Shown here: positions 61,336 through 64,000 of the stretch, in pieces | Layout of the letters: each line of letters starts with the position of its first letter | Position numbering within the stretch: position 1 is the first letter of the stretch | Assembly: GCA_028532985.1 (NCBI GenBank) | Contig: JANCIK010000007.1 | Coordinates: 124,001 to 188,000, forward strand | Length of the DNA stretch: 64,000 nt | Source of the DNA: Stropharia rugosoannulata | Taxonomy: Eukaryota; Basidiomycota; Agaricomycetes; Agaricales; Strophariaceae | Direction: 5' to 3' | Notes under the pieces: model-generated | Databases searched by the model: none | Told to the model about the DNA's origin: nothing | The model's input: only the letters and a program-made list of their open reading frames with translations | Translations under genes and position numbers: made by a program

Positions 61336-64000
61336 ATGCACACACTTAGACAGGAGATCTTGCCAGCAAGTGGCGTCGAATTTGCCGCCAGCCTCAACCT
61401 GACGCCCGCCACGCTGCCTACGACCGTCCAAAATGTTTCAACGCGTCACGAATTCGTTTCACGCGTTCTCTGCAATCTTGTCGTTGCGCGGTCCAGCCTT
61501 CTGCGCATATTTGAAGTCAGGGAGGAACCGGCGCCCATCCAGTCGCAGCTCGAGGACGAGCGCGAACGGAGGGCGAGTGTGCGCCGCGGGACGGAGGCGG
61601 TAGAGGGAGAGGTCGCCATGGACGAGCGCGGGGATGGATATATCAATATAGCGAAGGTAATTGCTACTATGCGCTTGTGTATTCTGTAGGGAGTTGATTT
61701 AAATCTCAATACAATCTTTATTTTTTCAGTCGGTGCCGCAAACGGGGCCTGTGCACTTCTCGACGGTGACCCGTTTCTATCTGGTCAAAGAGCACCGCCT
61801 GCATGGAATCGTTACGGGGATGGAGGCGGTCAAGATCGTTAGCACGCAGGAGGACCACTTGGACCGCCTTCTGGTTTCGTTCAAGGACGCAAAGGTGCGC
61901 GGGCTTGCGGTCGGGAGATGTATTTGTCATTCAATGTATGCTTAGATTGCGCTTCTGGAATGGTCTGACGCTATCCATGACATTATAACGGTTTCAATAC
62001 ACACATATGAGCGTGCTCCCCAGCTGGTAAGTTGTGACTCCTCAAGTGCACTCACTATTCACCTGGCGTTAGCTTGCACTGGAATCGCCCTTGTTCAGGG
62101 CAGAGCTGAGAGTGGATCGGATGTCTAGATGTGCTGCTTTATCGTTACCGAAGCATGCTCTTGCAATACTGCCTTTCTATCAATCCCAAGCAGAGCTGGA
62201 CGTCATGGACCAGGATCAGCTGCAAGCAAAGTACGTTTGTGCCTTGTTCTGCTGTTGAATTTGCTATTCATTTCTTCTGCAGGGATGTGCCGTATTCACC
62301 CAGTTTCATTCTCGACTTACCGGAACAGGTGGAAGCTAACATTCGCAACGTCATCGATTTCGTCTTCTTGCCTGGGTTCAACAACCCCACCCTTGCCATC
62401 CTCTTCCAGACTCAACAAACATGGACTGGGTGAGCTCGCTGTGGCATCCAGTTCTATATCATCTGATCCCCTTACAGGCGGTTGAAAGAGTTCAAAGATA
62501 CCTGCAAACTTATCATTTTTACACTCGATATTGCCAGTCAAAACTATCCCATTATCACTTCCGTCGAGGGCCTGCCGTATGACTGCCTCAGCCTCCTTTC
62601 TTGCTCTGCTGCTTTGGGCGGTGGCGTCGTTATCACCACGAGCAACGCGTTGATATACGTCGACCAGACGTCCCGACGCATTGTCCTCCCTGTCAACGGC
62701 TGGACTGCCCGCATCAGCGACCTGTCTCTCCCGGCGCAAACGCCAGCGGAGCAGGAACGTAAACTCTTCCTGGAAGGCTCCCGCTCGGTCTTTGTTGACG
62801 ACAAGACGTTCTTTGTCATTCTCAGAGACGGGACGATATACCCCGTTGAGCTGGTCGTGGAGGGCAAGTCGGTGAGCAAGTTGACGATGTCTCCCCCGCT
62901 CGCGCAGACGGCTGTCCCGAGCGTGGCGAGGAATATCGGCGAGGATCATGTGTTCGTTGGGAGCACCGTTGGCCCGTCTGTCCTGCTGAAGGCGGCCCAT
63001 GCGGAAGAGGAGGTGGCGGACGACGTGGATGTGACCCCGGCTGTAGTGCGGGACGACGATGCGATGGACTATGATGATGAAGACGAAGGTGTGAATGTCT
63101 TGCATCGTGGCATGTAGACTCTTTTAAACGGCCTCTGTTACAGATATCTACGGCAGCAGCTCGAAGACGACTGCTAATGCGGTGAATGGACAGGCGAATG
63201 GACAGGCTGTGGTGAAGAAAACGCGGACGGTCATTCACTTGTCGTTGAGAGACTCGTTGCCCGCCCACGGTCCCATCACAAGCATGGCTTTCTCCCTGGC
63301 AAAGAATGGCGTAAGTGTTATCCAACTTACCCTAGCCTTCGACTTGAATTGCTAACGCATCAACCTGCTTGTGTGGTTACAGGATCGGCCGGTGCCCGAG
63401 CTCGTCGCAGCTACTGGTGCGGGGCCCACAGGTGGCTTCACGCTTTTCCAGGTGAGTCGTGTTTTTCGATGAGAGAGCTTTTTCACACAATATACGCGTA
63501 CAGCGCGACCTCCCGTTTGTTTCAAAGCGTAAGCTACACATCATTGGGGGTGCAAGGGGGTTGTGGGCCCTCCCAATCCGCCAATCTGTCAAAGCCAGCG
63601 GAATCTCGTATGAAAAAGCGGGCAATCCCCACCAGACAGAGAACGACACTTTGATTTTGAGTACGGATGCGAATCCTTCCCCGGGTGTGTCGCGTGTACG
63701 TCTATTATTTAGTTTAGTGTGATCACTGTTTCTTTTAACTGATGTGGGGTAGATCGCGACCCGGTCCAACAGGAACGATGTGTCGATGACGACTCGAATC
63801 ACGGGCACCACGATTGGCGCTGCGCCGTTCTTCCAGAGGACGGCTATCCTGCACGTCATGACCAATTCCATCAAGGTTCTGGAGCCCGGTACATTGCTTC
63901 ACTTTTTTGACCTTGTTTCACCTTTGTTGAATCTGACCCTGATTCGTAGATGGTACTGAACGACAAGTCATTAAAGACATGGACGGAAATATGCCCAGGC
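61336..64000 (+). CDS. CFT1: Cleavage and polyadenylation factor subunit CFT1 / CPSF160 (3' end outside window)
   Basis: Exons 61336-61656, 61730-61894, 61946-62026, 62073-62230, 62283-62429, 62478-63088, 63144-63310, 63383-63451, 63504-63689 and one from about 63754 to 63891 close in phase, and a further exon runs off the window. The N-terminus PASGVEFAASLNL and NLVVARSSLLRIFEV, then HGIVTGMEAVKIV, LDRLLVSFKDAKIALLEW and RAPQLLALESP, are the pattern of the CPSF-A beta-propeller family. The stretch VEANIRNVIDFVFLPGFNNPTLAILFQ is typical of CFT1 rather than DDB1 or RSE1. It is a scaffold of the pre-mRNA 3'-end processing complex that helps recognise poly(A) signals. About 560 residues are visible. 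Confidence 0.92.

Overview
The window is nuclear DNA of a basidiomycete fungus, most likely an agaricomycete. Genes are split by many introns of about 50 to 65 bases. Families typical of that group are present: a FunK1-type kinase, a short-form NACHT protein starting MFQNA, a DUF2235-WD40 fusion, hAT DNA transposons and an HPP membrane protein. Ceratobasidiaceae (Rhizoctonia-like) is possible from the DUF2235-WD40 architecture, but I cannot fix the genus. All gene models were built by hand from reading frame, splice sites and phase. No RNA evidence was available.

Positions 1 to about 45,000 form a repeat-rich accessory region. It holds three paralogous genes for single-pass membrane proteins with two beta-rich lectin-like ectodomains and a PPQYED tail (1-1352 partial, 11558-13138, 18702-20263). 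It also holds a NACHT NTPase (2076-4520, minus), a nine-exon hAT transposase (7404-9962), and two copies of a 1.3 to 1.9 kb non-coding repeat. A DUF2235-WD40 gene (24156-28812, minus) is broken by a 755 bp inverted-repeat element. A gene of unknown function (31788-32845) lies between two arrays of 21-22 bp repeats. An HPP-family membrane protein (36394-37887), a FunK1 kinase (38975-41768) and a decayed FunK1 copy (about 42105-43200) follow.

Positions 45,259 to 64,000 look like conserved, gene-dense core genome: a cytochrome P450 (plus), ATG14 (minus), GPN2 (minus), a RecQ helicase (plus), a long low-complexity protein (minus), a small unknown gene next to a mariner-like MITE, and the 5' part of CFT1 (CPSF160), which runs off the right edge.

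The most unusual observation is in the three lectin-like genes. The reading frame closes only if a single G nucleotide is spliced in as its own exon (635, 12361, 19489). Each G lies between an AG acceptor and a GT or GC donor, and the introns on either side are 52 to 63 bases. The RecQ gene also needs a 6-nt exon. Other striking items are the in-frame element inside the last WD40 blade, the helically phased 21-22 bp arrays, and the mix of NACHT, DUF2235-WD40 and FunK1 genes, which resembles a self/non-self or signalling island. That last idea is inference only.
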